A DNA stretch of 64,000 nucleotides, taken from contig NZ_BNEM01000002.1 of assembly GCF_018327705.1 (NCBI RefSeq), forward strand, positions 186,001 to 250,000. Reading direction: 5' to 3'. Origin of the DNA: Catellatospora sp. TT07R-123 (GTDB lineage: Bacteria > Actinomycetota > Actinomycetes > Mycobacteriales > Micromonosporaceae). The first letter of the stretch is position 1, and each line of letters begins with the position of its first letter. The notes under the pieces were generated by a model. The model did no database searches and was not told where the DNA came from. It saw only the letters and a program-made list of their open reading frames with translations. The position numbers were made by a program, and so were the translations under genes. Positions 43,649 to 52,540 of this stretch are shown here, piece by piece.

Positions 43649-45870
43649 CCACCGCGATCGGACGCCCGCTCGACCGGGTCGACGGCCCGGCGAAGGTCAC
43701 CGGCGCGGGCCGGTACTCCGCCGACGTGCCGCTGCCCGGCCTGGTCCACGCGGTGGTCGTCGGCGCGCGGATCCCGGCCGGGCGGATCATCTCGATCGAG
43801 ACCCGCGCCGCCGAGCAGGCCGAAGGGGTGCTCGCGGTGCTCACCCACCTCAACCTGCCCAAGGGCGGGTCGGTCCCGCCGCTGATGCCGTCGCTGGCCG
43901 GGGCCGCCGCGACCGGGCAGACGTTCTTCCCGATGCAGGACGAGGTCGTCCACTACGCGGGCCAGCACATCGCCGTGGTCGTCGCCGACACCCTGGAGCG
44001 CGCCGAGCACGCCGCGACGCTGCTGCACGTCGACTACGCCGCCGCGCCGTTCGTCACCACGGTCGAGCAGGGGCGCGACCAGGCGTACGAGGCGCAGCGG
44101 ATCTTCGGCGGGTTCCTGCCGGGCCGGGTCGAGCGCGGCGACGTGGCCGCCGGGCTGGCCCAGGCCGAGGTCACCGTCGAGCTGGGCTACCGGTACGCGG
44201 CCAACCACCACAATCCGATCGAGTGTTCGGCCACCACCGCGGTGTGGGAGGGCGACCGGCTCACCGTGTACGACGCCACCCAGGGTCCCAACGCCACCCT
44301 GCACACCCTGGCCGAACTCCTCAACGTCATGCCCTCGCACATCCGCGTGGTGACGAACTTCGTCGGCGGCAGCTTCGGCTGCAAGGCGATGATCTGGGAC
44401 CACCCCGCGCTGGCCGCGCTGGCCGCCCGGCACGTGGGGCGGCCGGTGCGGCTGGCGCTGTCGCGCGAGCAGATGTTCAGCTCGGTCGGGCACCGCGAGG
44501 CGCAGGAGCAACAGCTGACCCTCGGCGCCGACGGGCAGGGGCGGCTCACGGCCATACGCCATCACAAGCTCTCCCCCACCTCGCACTTCGACGACTGGGC
44601 CGAGCCGTCGCTCGGGGTGGCGTCGCAGCTCTACGCCTGCCCGAACTACGAGGGCGTGTACCGGCTGATCCGGGCCAACACCATGACGCCGACGTTCACC
44701 CGCTGCCCCGGCGAGGCGTCGGGCATGTTCGCGCTGGAGACCGCGCTGGACGAGCTCGCCGACAAGCTCGGCCTGGACCCGCTGGAGATCCGGCTGCGCA
44801 ACCACGCCGACACCAGCCCGGCCGGCGGCCCGTGGTCGAGCAAGAAGCTGCGCGAGTGCTATCAGCGCGGTGCGGAACTCGCTGGCTGGGAGCGGCGCGA
44901 CCCGCGACCGGGCACCCTGCGCGACGGGAACACCCTGCTCGGCTGGGGCATGGCCACCAGCGCCTACCCGTGCTACCAGCCCGGCAACCCGCAGCGCGCC
45001 CGCGCCCGCCTCTACGCCGACGGCAGCGCCGTGGTGCAGGCCAGCATCTCCGACATCGGCACCGGCGCGGCCACCGCGATGACGCAGGTCGCCGCCGACG
45101 GCCTGGGCGTGCCGCTGGAGCGGGTCCGCTTCCAGTACGGCGACAGCGACCTGCCCAACACCGCCGCCGCGGTCGGCTCGGCCGGGGCCGGAATGGTCAG
45201 CGCCGCCGTGCACGTGGCGACCACGGCGCTGCGCGACCAGCTCGTCGCCCAGGCCGCCGCCGACCCGCGCTCGCCGCTGCACGGCGCCGACCCGCAGCAC
45301 GTCGCGGTCACCGACGGCCGGATGTCACTGCGCGAGCGCCCCGACGTCGGCGAGACGTACGCCGCGCTGCTCCAGCGGGCGTTCATGGCCGACGCCGAGG
45401 CGGTGGGCACGTGGAACCCGCCGCCGGACACCAGCGCCGGGTCGATGACGTTCGGCGCCCAGTTCGCGCAGGTCGCCGTCGACCCCGACCTGGGGCTGGT
45501 CCGGGTCCGCAAGCTCATCGGCGTGTTCGACGCCGGGCGGATCCTCAACCGCAAGACCGCGCGCAGCCAGCTGATGGGCGGCATGATCTGGGGTATGAGC
45601 CACGCGCTGCTGGAGGGCACCCAGATGGGCCCCGACGGCCGCTGGGCCAACGCCAGCCTCGGCGAATACCTGGTGCCGGTCAACGCCGACGCGCCGGACG
45701 TGGTCATCGAGACGATCGAGTCGACCGACACGGTCGTGAACCCGCTGGGCGTCAAGGGGGTCGGTGAGGTCGGCATGGTCGGCACCGCCGCCGCGATCGC
45801 CAACGCGATCCACCACGCCACCGGCAGGCGGCTGCACAAGCTGCCGATCACCATCGAAGACCTGCTCTAG
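43645..45870 (+). CDS. Xanthine dehydrogenase-family molybdopterin subunit (YagR-like)
   Basis: The 741-residue catalytic subunit carries a molybdopterin-cytosine-dinucleotide cofactor in this branch. The N-terminal domain starts IGRPLDRVDGPAKVTGAGRYSADVPLPGLVHAVVV. Cofactor-binding segments are NFVGGSFGCKAMIWDHPALAALAAR, FTRCPGEASGMFALE and GTGAATAMTQVAADGLG. The catalytic Glu is E708 in GVKGVGEVGMVGTAAAIANAI. It oxidises aldehydes or N-heterocycles; PaoC-like enzymes prefer aromatic aldehydes, but the substrate here is unknown. The start GTG 43645 overlaps the previous stop. The ABM protein gene follows 13 bp later. Confidence 0.95.
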   Translation: MTTAIGRPLDRVDGPAKVTGAGRYSADVPLPGLVHAVVVGARIPAGRIISIETRAAEQAEGVLAVLTHLNLPKGGSVPPLMPSLAGAAATGQTFFPMQDEVVHYAGQHIAVVVADTLERAEHAATLLHVDYAAAPFVTTVEQGRDQAYEAQRIFGGFLPGRVERGDVAAGLAQAEVTVELGYRYAANHHNPIECSATTAVWEGDRLTVYDATQGPNATLHTLAELLNVMPSHIRVVTNFVGGSFGCKAMIWDHPALAALAARHVGRPVRLALSREQMFSSVGHREAQEQQLTLGADGQGRLTAIRHHKLSPTSHFDDWAEPSLGVASQLYACPNYEGVYRLIRANTMTPTFTRCPGEASGMFALETALDELADKLGLDPLEIRLRNHADTSPAGGPWSSKKLRECYQRGAELAGWERRDPRPGTLRDGNTLLGWGMATSAYPCYQPGNPQRARARLYADGSAVVQASISDIGTGAATAMTQVAADGLGVPLERVRFQYGDSDLPNTAAAVGSAGAGMVSAAVHVATTALRDQLVAQAAADPRSPLHGADPQHVAVTDGRMSLRERPDVGETYAALLQRAFMADAEAVGTWNPPPDTSAGSMTFGAQFAQVAVDPDLGLVRVRKLIGVFDAGRILNRKTARSQLMGGMIWGMSHALLEGTQMGPDGRWANASLGEYLVPVNADAPDVVIETIESTDTVVNPLGVKGVGEVGMVGTAAAIANAIHHATGRRLHKLPITIEDLL

Positions 45871-45883
45871 GCGGGGGCTGACG

Positions 45884-46444
45884 GTGTCGCCCTCGGTCGA
45901 CCTGGAGCCGGTGTCGGTGCTGTTCACGTTCGATGTCGCGCCGGGCCGGGAGGTCGAGTTCGAGGACTGGCTGCGGACGGTCAACGCGGCGTCGTCGAAG
46001 TTCCCCGGGCACCAGGGCGTGACGTGGCTGCGCCCGGCCACTCCGGACCGGAACTACCACGCGGTGCTGCGGTTCGACAACGGCACGCACCTGAGCGCCT
46101 GGCTGACCTCGCCGCAACGCGCCGACTGCGTACGCCACCTCGACGGCATCGCCGAGGAGTCCGAGCCCCGCGAGACCACGACCGGGATGGAGACCTGGTT
46201 CAGCCTGCCCGGCCGCCCGGTGCTGCCGCCGCCGAAGTGGAAGATGGCGGTGGTGTCCTTCATCGGCGTGTATCCGCTGGTGGTGCTGTTCCAGCTGATC
46301 GGGGCGCCCCATGTCGCGGCGATGCCGCTGCCGCTGTTCCTGCGCGCGGCGGTCCTGCCGCTGATGCTGTCGCCCCTGCTCACGTACGCGGTGATGCCCC
46401 TGCTCAGCCGCCTGCTGCGCCGCTTCCTCTACTCCGGCTCCTGA
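45884..46444 (+). CDS. Antibiotic biosynthesis monooxygenase (ABM) domain protein with two membrane helices
   Basis: The product has 186 residues; GTG 45884 has GCGGGGG upstream. Residues about 8-105 are an ABM ferredoxin-like fold (VSVLFTFDVAPGREVEFEDWLRTVNAASSKFPGHQGVTWLRP, YHAVLRFDNGTHLSAWLTSPQRADCVRHLD). Two transmembrane helices follow (MAVVSFIGVYPLVVLFQLIG, LRAAVLPLMLSPLLTYAVMPLL). The same ABM-plus-helices arrangement occurs in other bacterial membrane ABM proteins of unknown role. It closes the molybdenum hydroxylase operon and may be cotranscribed with it. Confidence 0.8.
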   Translation: MSPSVDLEPVSVLFTFDVAPGREVEFEDWLRTVNAASSKFPGHQGVTWLRPATPDRNYHAVLRFDNGTHLSAWLTSPQRADCVRHLDGIAEESEPRETTTGMETWFSLPGRPVLPPPKWKMAVVSFIGVYPLVVLFQLIGAPHVAAMPLPLFLRAAVLPLMLSPLLTYAVMPLLSRLLRRFLYSGS

Positions 46445-46461
46445 CCGCCGCGCGGGCGGCA

Positions 46462-46524
46462 TGATCGCCGTCCTCGGTCGGAATCTGCGCCGATAGGCCA
46501 TGATCTGACCGAGGACGGCGATCA
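46462..46524. terminator. 18-bp perfect inverted repeat after the hydroxylase operon
   Basis: TGATCGCCGTCCTCGGTC (46462-46479) and its exact complement (46507-46524) flank a 27-nt loop. It lies 17 bp after the ABM gene and is the expected end of that operon. The long loop is unusual for a simple terminator, so an intergenic repeat is also possible. Confidence 0.55.
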
Positions 46525-46732
46525 CCGGTGTGCTAGCGTCGCTTCGCGCCCCAGATGGGCCTACCCCCGGAGGTTCTGGCTACTTCAGCCGCCACGCCGA
46601 GATTGACGCGACTCAAGTGTCGTCTCGCGCGGGATCCGGGGCGTCGGTGCCCTCGGGGCTTCCTCATCGGTGCGGCTGATGGACGCTGTGCACTTCCGTA
46701 CGGGTCTTCGGATCGACCGGAAGACGGTACGC

Positions 46733-47107
46733 ATGTCAGTCACGTTCAACCACACCATCGTCGCCGCCAAGGACAAGCACGCCTCGGCCGCCTTCTACCG
46801 CGAGCTGTTCGGGCTGCCGGAGGCGCCCTCATGGGGGCTGTTCGTCAACGTGCTGCTGGACGGGGGTGTGCTGCTCCAGTTCGCCGAGCCGCCGGTGGAC
46901 ATCCAGATGCAGCACTACGCGTTCCTCGTCGACGACGAGCAGTTCGACCGGTGCCGCCGGTACGTCGAGAAGCAGGGCATCACGTATTGGGCCGACCCGC
47001 AGTTGCAGCGGCCGGGGCAGACCAATACCGAGCACGGTGGACGGGGGTTCTACTTCAAGGACCCGGCCGGGCACGCCATCGAGATCATCACGCGGCCGTA
47101 CCTGTAA
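46733..47107 (+). CDS. VOC family protein (glyoxalase fold)
   Basis: The 124-residue single VOC unit reads VTFNHTIVAAKDKHASAAFYRELFGLPEAP, then MQHYAFLVDDEQFDRCRRYVEKQGITYWADP, and ends GGRGFYFKDPAGHAIEIITRPY. Candidate metal ligands are His8, His61 and the Glu in HAIEIIT. The ATG at 46733 begins the domain; the longer frame from 46670 adds an unlikely leader. Its function is unknown: the family includes dioxygenases, lyases and resistance proteins. It converges on the chorismate mutase gene with a 7-bp gap. Confidence 0.85.
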   Translation: MSVTFNHTIVAAKDKHASAAFYRELFGLPEAPSWGLFVNVLLDGGVLLQFAEPPVDIQMQHYAFLVDDEQFDRCRRYVEKQGITYWADPQLQRPGQTNTEHGGRGFYFKDPAGHAIEIITRPYL

Positions 47108-47114
47108 CGGATCG

Positions 47115-47510
47115 TCAGCGCTGGCCCGACTCGTCGGGCTTGGCGTAGACGTGGGTGAGGTCGCGGCGCAGGGCGGCGGCCCCGTGCAGGTACACGTGGG
47201 TGACCTCGTCACGGGGCCGGTCGGTCTCCACGTGCGCCATCAGGCGGATCACCCGGGGCATCGCGCCCTTGATGTCCAGCTCCTGGGCGCAGATGAGCGG
47301 CACGTCGGCCATCCCCATCAGGCGCGCCGCGTACGCCGGGAACTCCGAGTGGATGTCCGGGGTCGCGGTGAAGATCGCGCTGACGAAGTCCTCGTCGGCG
47401 AGGTCGTTGGCGTGGAGCACTGTCTTCACCAGCTCGGTCACCCGCTCCAGCAGGTGCTCGCGCTCGTCGACTTCCAGCTGGGTGGCGCCGCGTACGGCCC
47501 TGATCGGCAC
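47115..47510 (-). CDS. aroH: Chorismate mutase, AroH class
   Basis: The 131-residue monofunctional enzyme converts chorismate to prephenate for Phe and Tyr synthesis. The sequence follows B. subtilis AroH closely: IRAVRGATQLEVDEREHLLERVTELVKTVLHANDL, then FVSAIFTATPDIHSEFPAYAARLMGMADVPLICAQELDIKGAMPRVIRLM and HVYLHGAAALRRDL. Active-site Arg (RGAT and the VIRLM Arg) and the Glu of CAQELD are present. GTG 47510 places the start just before PIRAVRG, as in the family. The LysR gene lies 59 bp upstream in the same direction, but a link in function is not evident. Confidence 0.93.
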   Translation of the reverse strand: MPIRAVRGATQLEVDEREHLLERVTELVKTVLHANDLADEDFVSAIFTATPDIHSEFPAYAARLMGMADVPLICAQELDIKGAMPRVIRLMAHVETDRPRDEVTHVYLHGAAALRRDLTHVYAKPDESGQR

Positions 47511-47569
47511 AAGGTCCAGTGTAGGTGCCGTCCGGCTCGGGCGTTGCTCCGGGATTGCGGTCTCGCCCG

Positions 47570-48529
47570 TCAGTCCGGGGTCGCCGCGACGCTGTTGGCC
47601 CGCAGCCAGTCCTGGTAGTGGGGGCGGCGGCTGGCGTACGCCCAGTACGCCTGCCGCGCCAGCCGCACCAGGCGGTCGAACAGGTGCGCGACCGGCGCGT
47701 CGCCGCGGCACACCAGCAGGTGCCGCATCTTGACCGGGTCGCCGGTGAGCGGCTTGACCACCACGCCGTCAGTGCTGTCGAAGACCGCCTGGCAGGCGGC
47801 GATCGCCCTCCGCGTGGCGACCAGTTCCCGCAGCGGCAGCGCGTCGGCGACCGTGTACAGCACGCGCGGGGTGAATCCGGCCTGCTCGCAGGCGACCAGG
47901 AAGCAGTCGGGCCAGCCCGACCCGTCCGGCGGGCTCAGCGCCCACGGCTCGTCGGCGAGCTCGGCCAGGTCGACCGAGTCCCGGTCCGCCAGGCGGTGCC
48001 GCTGCGACATCGCGACGAACACGGGCTCGACCGCGACCACCTCGGCCAGCACCGACACCGGCTGGCGCAGCAGGAAGCCGGGATAGTCCACCATCGCCAC
48101 CGCGTCGAGGCGGTCGGCCAGCAGCAGGTCCCACAGCAGGCGCGGCGAGTACTCGGTGGTCAGCCGGACCTCGGCCTCGGGCAGCAGGTCGCTGAGGCGG
48201 TCGGCCAGGCCCACCGACACCGCGCCGGCGATGCCGCCGAGCCGGATCACCGGCCGCTGCGCGGGGGTGTGCTGGCGGGCGCTGCGGCGCAGCTCCTCCA
48301 CCGCCAGCACGATGCCGCGGGCCCTGGTCAGCAGGTACTGGCCCAGCGGGGTCGGGGTCACCCCGTGCCTGCCACGCAGGAAGACCTGGGCGCCGAGTTC
48401 GCGCTCCACGCGTTGCAGCTGCGCGGTCAGCGCCGGCTGCGAGACGCCCAGCAGGGTCGCGGCCCTGGTCAGGCTACCGGCGTCGGCGATCGCGCACAGA
48501 GCCTGCAAATGGCGCAATTCGAGCTCCAT
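47570..48529 (-). CDS. LysR-family regulator
   Basis: The product has 319 residues. The N-terminal winged HTH is ELRHLQALCAIADAGSLTRAATLLGVSQPALTAQLQRVERELGAQVFLRGRHGVTPTPLG. The effector-binding domain (about 90-300) starts RPVIRLGGIAGAVSVGLADRL, with YSPRLLWDLLLADRLDAVAMVDYPG further on. Its effector is unknown. The ATG at 48529 was chosen over a GTG three codons upstream because it directly precedes the HTH. It is divergent from the M64 peptidase gene across about 210 bp, so it may control that gene as well as itself. Confidence 0.9.
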   Translation of the reverse strand: MELELRHLQALCAIADAGSLTRAATLLGVSQPALTAQLQRVERELGAQVFLRGRHGVTPTPLGQYLLTRARGIVLAVEELRRSARQHTPAQRPVIRLGGIAGAVSVGLADRLSDLLPEAEVRLTTEYSPRLLWDLLLADRLDAVAMVDYPGFLLRQPVSVLAEVVAVEPVFVAMSQRHRLADRDSVDLAELADEPWALSPPDGSGWPDCFLVACEQAGFTPRVLYTVADALPLRELVATRRAIAACQAVFDSTDGVVVKPLTGDPVKMRHLLVCRGDAPVAHLFDRLVRLARQAYWAYASRRPHYQDWLRANSVAATPD

Positions 48530-48740
48530 CGATGCCACGTTATGCCACCCGCGCCGCGCGCGGAAGGCGGTCGCGAGCCGTATTCGCGCGCGCCCATCAC
48601 CCGGCGGTTATGGCGAGCCGGGATTGCCGCCCCGGCCGGGCGGGCCCGCACAGTGAACGCCAGCCAGACACGGTCATCGATGTCCACGTGGGGCACGGCC
48701 CGGCTGGCGTGCCCCGTACCCCCTCATAGAGGAGGCGCCC

Positions 48741-50021
48741 ATGCGCCGACGTCCCCTGCCTCTCCTCGCGGCCGCGCTGCTGGCCGCGGCCCTGACCCTC
48801 ACCTCCGCCCCGGCCGCCGCCGTGCCCGCGCAGTCCGACCGGCAGTGGCGGGAGGTGTTCTCGGCCGACGGCACCATCACCCCGATGCTGCTGCCGACCG
48901 AGCGCACCGGTGCCATGAGCGCCGACAGCCGGGCCGCCGCCGCGGCGGCCTCCGTCGTGGCGATCCAGGACACCGGCCCGTCCAGCGAGCGGTTCGACCT
49001 GGTCATCGTCGGCGACGGGTACACCTCGTCGCAGATGGGCCTGCTGCGTCAGCACGCCCAGGCCAAGTGGGACGAGATCGCCGCCACGGCCCCGTGGAGC
49101 ACCTACCGCGGCTCGGTCAACGTGTGGCTGGTCGAGGTGGTGTCCGCGGAGTCCGGCGTGGACAACGACCCGACCCAGGGCATCAGCCGCAACACGGCGC
49201 TGGACATGTACTTCTGGTGCGGCAACATCGAGCGGCTGCTGTGCCTCAACGAGACCAAGGCCAAGCAATACGCCGCGCAGGCCCCCGCCGTCGACGCCAT
49301 CGTCGCGGTCGGCAACACCAGCAAGTACGGCGGCGCCGGGTACCCGAGCCTGGCGACCGTGGCCGGTGCCAACGCCCAGGCCGGGCAGATCGCGATCCAC
49401 GAGCTGGGACACTCGGTGGGCGGGCTGGCCGACGAGTACTGGACCGCCGGGACCACCTACACCGGCGCCGAGCCGACCGAGCCCAACGTCACCAAGTCGT
49501 CGAGCTGCGGCAAGTGGTCGGCCTACGCCGGGCGGGCGACCCCCGACGGCGGTGTGATCGGCTGCTTCCAGGGCGGCCACCAGTACGCCAACGGCATCTA
49601 CCGGCCGTCGCAGGACTCGCTGATGCGCACCCTCGGCAAGCCGTTCAACCTGATCGGCCTGGACGCCATGGACCGCGCGATCCGCTCGAAGATCGGCGGC
49701 AGCGGCACGGTGTGCACCGGCTACCAGAACACCCGCACCGGCAGCCTGGCCGCGGGCGGTTCGGTCTTCCAGCCGGACGGGACGTACTACTACACCGCGA
49801 ACTCCGGCACCCACCGCGCCTGCCTGGACGGTCCCACCGGCGCCGACTTCAACCTCCAGTTGCAGAAGTGGAACGGTTCGGCCTGGGCCGCCGTCGCCAC
49901 CGCCGCGACCAGCGGCCCTGACGAGGTCCTGACCTACAGCGGCACCGCGGGCTACTACACGTACCTGCTCCAGTCGGTGACCGGGTCCGGCTCGTACACC
50001 TTCGGCTACAGCGTCCCCTGA
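48741..50021 (+). CDS. Secreted M64-family metallopeptidase with C-terminal domain
   Basis: The product has 426 residues; ATG 48741 has AGAGGAGG upstream. The signal peptide (RRRPLPLLAAALLAAALTLTSAPAAA) leads to the peptidase domain (FDLVIVGDGYTSSQMGLL, VWLVEVVSAESGVDNDP). Its zinc motif HELGH lies at about residues 220-224, followed by SVGGLADEY, whose Asp is the likely third ligand, as in IgA-peptidase-like M64 enzymes. Residues about 330-426 are a beta-rich C-terminal module (YYYTANSGTHRACLDGPTGADFNLQLQKW, GTAGYYTYLLQSVTGSGSYTFGY) of pre-peptidase/PPC type. The enzyme acts outside the cell. Confidence 0.88.
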   Translation: MRRRPLPLLAAALLAAALTLTSAPAAAVPAQSDRQWREVFSADGTITPMLLPTERTGAMSADSRAAAAAASVVAIQDTGPSSERFDLVIVGDGYTSSQMGLLRQHAQAKWDEIAATAPWSTYRGSVNVWLVEVVSAESGVDNDPTQGISRNTALDMYFWCGNIERLLCLNETKAKQYAAQAPAVDAIVAVGNTSKYGGAGYPSLATVAGANAQAGQIAIHELGHSVGGLADEYWTAGTTYTGAEPTEPNVTKSSSCGKWSAYAGRATPDGGVIGCFQGGHQYANGIYRPSQDSLMRTLGKPFNLIGLDAMDRAIRSKIGGSGTVCTGYQNTRTGSLAAGGSVFQPDGTYYYTANSGTHRACLDGPTGADFNLQLQKWNGSAWAAVATAATSGPDEVLTYSGTAGYYTYLLQSVTGSGSYTFGYSVP

Positions 50022-50037
50022 CCCTGTGCGTCCGCGG

Positions 50038-50075
50038 CACACGTGTGGAGGTGTATGTACACCTCCACACGTGTG
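50038..50075. terminator. 18-bp perfect palindromic hairpin between convergent genes
   Basis: CACACGTGTGGAGGTGTA (50038-50055) and its exact complement (50058-50075) are separated by 2 nt. It lies between the M64 and BAAT-like genes, which converge, so it should terminate both. CCGCGG occurs on both outer sides. Confidence 0.7.
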
Positions 50076-50095
50076 AGCCGCCGCGGATGCTGCCG

Positions 50096-51316
50096 TCAGG
50101 GCGCGGTCGGCGCGCCGAGGAAGGCCAGCACCCTGGGCCAGCCGTCCCGGCGGGCGGCGGCGTCGCCCGCCCGGCTGCCGCCCATGTCCAGCTCCGCGCC
50201 GGTCAGCGGGTGGGTGGGCCGGACACCTGCGGGCAGGTACGGGAAGGTGCCGACCAGGTGCCCGGCGCCGGGGTAGATCAGCACGCGGGCACCGCTGCCG
50301 CCCAGCGCCAGCGCGGCCGCAGCCGAGGGCCACAGGCCGTCGGCGTCCCCGGCGATCGCGAGCAGCGGCACCACCGCTTTCAGGCGGGTGCCCGGTGAGA
50401 CCGGCGCGGCGTGCAGGGTCCAGGCCTCGGCACCCGACGGATAGCCGGCGTGCACGGTGTCGGTCGGGGCGTACGCCACGATGCCGCGCACCCAGCGCGG
50501 GAACGCCTCGGCCGACAGCAGCGCCGCCTCGGTGCCCCGGGAGAAGCCCAGCAGGACGACCGGCAGGCCGCTGAGCTCGTGCAGTCGCGTGATGGCCCGG
50601 TCGAAGTACTCCAGTGGCACGTCGCGCAGCGCGCCGGGCAGCCCGGGGCGGGCGAAGTAGGCCAGGGCGAGGGCCGGGACGCCGTGTGAGGCCAGCAGCG
50701 CGGCGGTGTACTTCTCCCCGTTGCCGCCCTCGGACCCACCGAACGCGAGCACCGCGACGCCGTGCGCCGTGGCCGGCGGGGCGAAGTAGACACCGTCGAG
50801 TCCGTCACCGCCGGGCGTGAGCACCTGGTGGGTCACGCCCGCGCCGGTCCAGATCCGGTGCAGGACCCGCCCGCCGGCGGCACGTCGGCCGTCCCACACG
50901 GTCAGCTTCACCTCGTACGACGCCGCCGCCTCGGGGAACAGCGGCAGGAACTGGACCCGGTCGGGGTCCCCGGCAGGCGGGACCAGCGACGAGAACAACC
51001 CCATGCCGTCGACCCCGGAGTAGGTGCCGCCCAGCGAGGCAGCCCGGTCGAGGTCGACGGTGCCGGTGCCGTCGGCGGTGAAAAGAGCCTGCGAGCGCCA
51101 CTGCGAGCGGTCGTAGGCGGCGGCCGTCAGCCTCACCGTGACCGCGCGACCGGCTGGGATGCCGTACAAGCGGATGTGCACGGGCTGGTCGGCGAGCGCG
51201 TCGGGGGCGTCGATCGCGACGCTGGCCGACCAGTCGCGGTCCGGACCGGCCGAGGCGGTGGCGGCGAGCAGGATCACGGCCGCACCGAGCAGGCCGGACA
51301 TCCACCACCGTCGCAT
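50096..51316 (-). CDS. Secreted acyl-CoA thioesterase/BAAT-like alpha/beta hydrolase
   Basis: The product has 406 residues with an N-terminal signal peptide (WWMSGLLGAAVILLAATASA). Residues about 35-165 form a beta-sandwich of the BAAT N-terminal type (VHIRLYGIPAGRAVTVRLTAAAYD, SGVDGMGLFSSLVPPAGDP). The C-terminal alpha/beta hydrolase domain has the nucleophile elbow GFSRG (Ser at about residue 260), an Asp candidate in GDADGLWPS and a His in GAGHLVG. Family members hydrolyse acyl-CoA or transfer acyl groups inside cells; the signal peptide suggests an extracellular ester or amide substrate instead. Confidence 0.8.
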   Translation of the reverse strand: MRRWWMSGLLGAAVILLAATASAGPDRDWSASVAIDAPDALADQPVHIRLYGIPAGRAVTVRLTAAAYDRSQWRSQALFTADGTGTVDLDRAASLGGTYSGVDGMGLFSSLVPPAGDPDRVQFLPLFPEAAASYEVKLTVWDGRRAAGGRVLHRIWTGAGVTHQVLTPGGDGLDGVYFAPPATAHGVAVLAFGGSEGGNGEKYTAALLASHGVPALALAYFARPGLPGALRDVPLEYFDRAITRLHELSGLPVVLLGFSRGTEAALLSAEAFPRWVRGIVAYAPTDTVHAGYPSGAEAWTLHAAPVSPGTRLKAVVPLLAIAGDADGLWPSAAAALALGGSGARVLIYPGAGHLVGTFPYLPAGVRPTHPLTGAELDMGGSRAGDAAARRDGWPRVLAFLGAPTAP

Positions 51317-51535
51317 GATGGCGACCCTAGCCGCCGACGGCGACCGCCGCGACGGCTTACGTGTCCGGAGTGGACATGGTGCAGGTCACAGGGTGTGCGC
51401 ACGCTCACGGGGGTTCTGTCGGCTGCCGGTGGCGCACGTGTCGGCTTCGTGCCTCGGCCGCGGTGGCGGCGGTGGTCGAATCGTCGGCGACCACAGCGGA
51501 CAGTCCGTCCGCGGCTTTCGAGGAGAAGAAGACCC

Positions 51536-52378
51536 ATGCGGCTCCACCGGGCCACCGCCGCACTGCTCGCGTCCGCCATCGCGTTCGCGTCCCTGGCACT
51601 GGCGCCCACCGCGGCCGGCGCCGACCCCGACCTGTTCTACTCGTCGTACGGCATCGCCAAGGCCAACGAGGCGGTCGACAACCTGAACCTGATCGGCTGG
51701 CCGGGCGAGAACACGTACAACTACTACCCGGGCAAGAACGGGCACCCGAGCGGGGCCAACTCCGTGGTGTGGGGCACGCCGGGCTCGCCGTACACGTACG
51801 AGGCGAAGACCACGTGCGCGCCGTTCGTGACGATGTCGCTCAAGGCCGCCTACAGCTGGGCCGACGACACGTACTTCAGCACGTACCTGGGCAGCACCAG
51901 CCCGACGTCGGCGCAGTACTACGCGAAGTTCGCCGCCGACACGGTGCCGAACCTGGCGCGGCGGACGAAGGTCACCGAGCTGATCCCGGGCGACCTGATC
52001 GCGATCAAGTACAGCGGCAGCGACTCCAGCGCGGGCGACCCGACCGGGCACACGGCGTTCTACTCCGGGCGCACCCAGGTCGAGCGGGACGGCAACGCCG
52101 CGACGATCGAGTGGGCGGTCAGCGTGGTGGACGCGACCAGCAACCCGCACGGCGTGGCCAGCACCAACCCGGCCTCGACGTACCTGAACTTCCCCGACAC
52201 CCGCGCGGCGGGCGCGACCGAGTACGACGGCGTGGGCAAGGGCTACCTGGTCGTCCAGGCCGACGCGACCGGTGCGGTGCTCGGGTACTGGTGGGGCATC
52301 AACGAGAACGTGACGTCGCAGTTCCACGCGGTCGCCGACCGGCCGATCGCGTTCGCGCACCTCGTCGCGACGGCTTGA
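51536..52378 (+). CDS. Secreted NlpC/P60-like or CHAP-like protein
   Basis: The product has 280 residues; ATG 51536 has GAGGAGAAG upstream. The signal peptide MRLHRATAALLASAIAFASLALAPTAAGA is clear. Cys94 lies at the start of a helix (KTTCAPFVTMSLKAAYSW), a strand PGDLIAIKY follows, and His172 is in GHTAFYSG. This Cys/His order with a PGDLI strand is that of NlpC/P60 and CHAP hydrolases. A substrate cannot be named: the family is known for cell-wall peptides, and related secreted actinobacterial proteins are uncharacterised. It converges on the AA10 gene. Confidence 0.6.
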   Translation: MRLHRATAALLASAIAFASLALAPTAAGADPDLFYSSYGIAKANEAVDNLNLIGWPGENTYNYYPGKNGHPSGANSVVWGTPGSPYTYEAKTTCAPFVTMSLKAAYSWADDTYFSTYLGSTSPTSAQYYAKFAADTVPNLARRTKVTELIPGDLIAIKYSGSDSSAGDPTGHTAFYSGRTQVERDGNAATIEWAVSVVDATSNPHGVASTNPASTYLNFPDTRAAGATEYDGVGKGYLVVQADATGAVLGYWWGINENVTSQFHAVADRPIAFAHLVATA

Positions 52379-52419
52379 TCAGCCGGTACGACGACGCGGC
52401 GCCGCGCGGACCCGTAGCG

Positions 52420-52478
52420 AAGTTGCCGGGCAATCGGGGGTATCCGGACCCGCCGGGTGCCCGATTGCCCGGCAACTT
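52420..52478. terminator. 19-bp perfect inverted repeat between convergent genes
   Basis: AAGTTGCCGGGCAATCGGG (52420-52438) and its exact complement (52460-52478) flank a 21-nt loop. It lies between the convergent NlpC-like and AA10 genes. It probably acts as a bidirectional terminator; its regularity would also fit an intergenic repeat element. Confidence 0.6.
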
Positions 52479-52540
52479 GCGAGAGGTAGGGTGCGGCCGA
52501 ACCCGATGACGGGCACCGGATTCGGCCGCACTGCCGCAGG

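Noticed and set aside
46585..46776. Small minus-strand frame in the gap before the VOC gene
   Set aside because: There is no ribosome site, and the composition is like shifted-frame DNA.
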